Below are positions 5,009 through 5,032 of a DNA stretch of 5,032 nt, piece by piece. Where the stretch lies: assembly GCA_013139395.1 (NCBI GenBank), contig WTAX01000230.1:1-5032 (forward strand), written 5' to 3'. The position numbers and the translations under genes were made by a program. The notes beneath the pieces were generated by a model. It worked only from the letters and a program-made list of their open reading frames with translations. It made no database searches and was not told the DNA's origin. Origin of the DNA: Gammaproteobacteria bacterium (GTDB taxonomy: Bacteria; Pseudomonadota; Gammaproteobacteria; GRL18). Each line of letters starts with the position of its first letter. The stretch's first letter is position 1.

Positions 5009-5032
5009 GCTGCAACACATAACTCTGCGTTC

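Noticed and set aside
5009..5032. Terminator after the cold-shock gene
   Set aside because: Only 24 bases remain before the window ends and no complete stem with a T-run is visible.

Overview
The window reads as chromosomal DNA from a gammaproteobacterium. The exonuclease VII large subunit and the cold-shock protein closely resemble their E. coli relatives. DNA precursors are made, at least in part, by a B12-dependent (class II) ribonucleotide reductase. Coding DNA is of moderate GC and the gaps between genes are markedly AT-rich. No rRNA, tRNA or CRISPR array was seen. A precise genus cannot be fixed from the sequence; a free-living or symbiotic methane- or sulfur-oxidising lineage is possible but is only a guess.

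Layout. Positions 1-1954 (minus strand) hold the first 651 codons of nrdJ, cut by the window edge. Positions 1955-2430 are a 476-base gap holding the nrdJ control region: a candidate sigma-70 promoter, a tandem pair of NrdR boxes about three helical turns apart, and a long leader with two predicted hairpins. Positions 2431-3801 (minus) are a complete xseA. Positions 3837-3988, just upstream of xseA, carry a MITE-like element of about 152 bp with 28-base imperfect terminal inverted repeats around a second, 19-base inverted repeat. Positions 3989-4297 are an AT-rich gap with a plausible rightward promoter and a possible 33-codon upstream reading frame. That frame ends at the ribosome binding site of a 68-residue acidic orphan protein (4298-4504, plus). 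Positions 4505-4801 hold a candidate extended -10 promoter and a leader of about 100 bases, followed by a CspA-family cold-shock gene (4802-5008, plus). The last 24 bases show nothing that can be judged.

How the genes relate. nrdJ and xseA point the same way but are separated by a long gap with its own promoter, so they are probably independent units. Both act in DNA metabolism: dNTP supply and degradation of single-stranded DNA. The MITE-like element forms the boundary between the leftward xseA/nrdJ side and the rightward small-gene/csp side, and it occupies the place where the xseA promoter would be expected. The points most worth following are the NrdR operator, the element upstream of xseA, and the orphan small gene with its unusual leader. 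No multi-gene undescribed system is evident.
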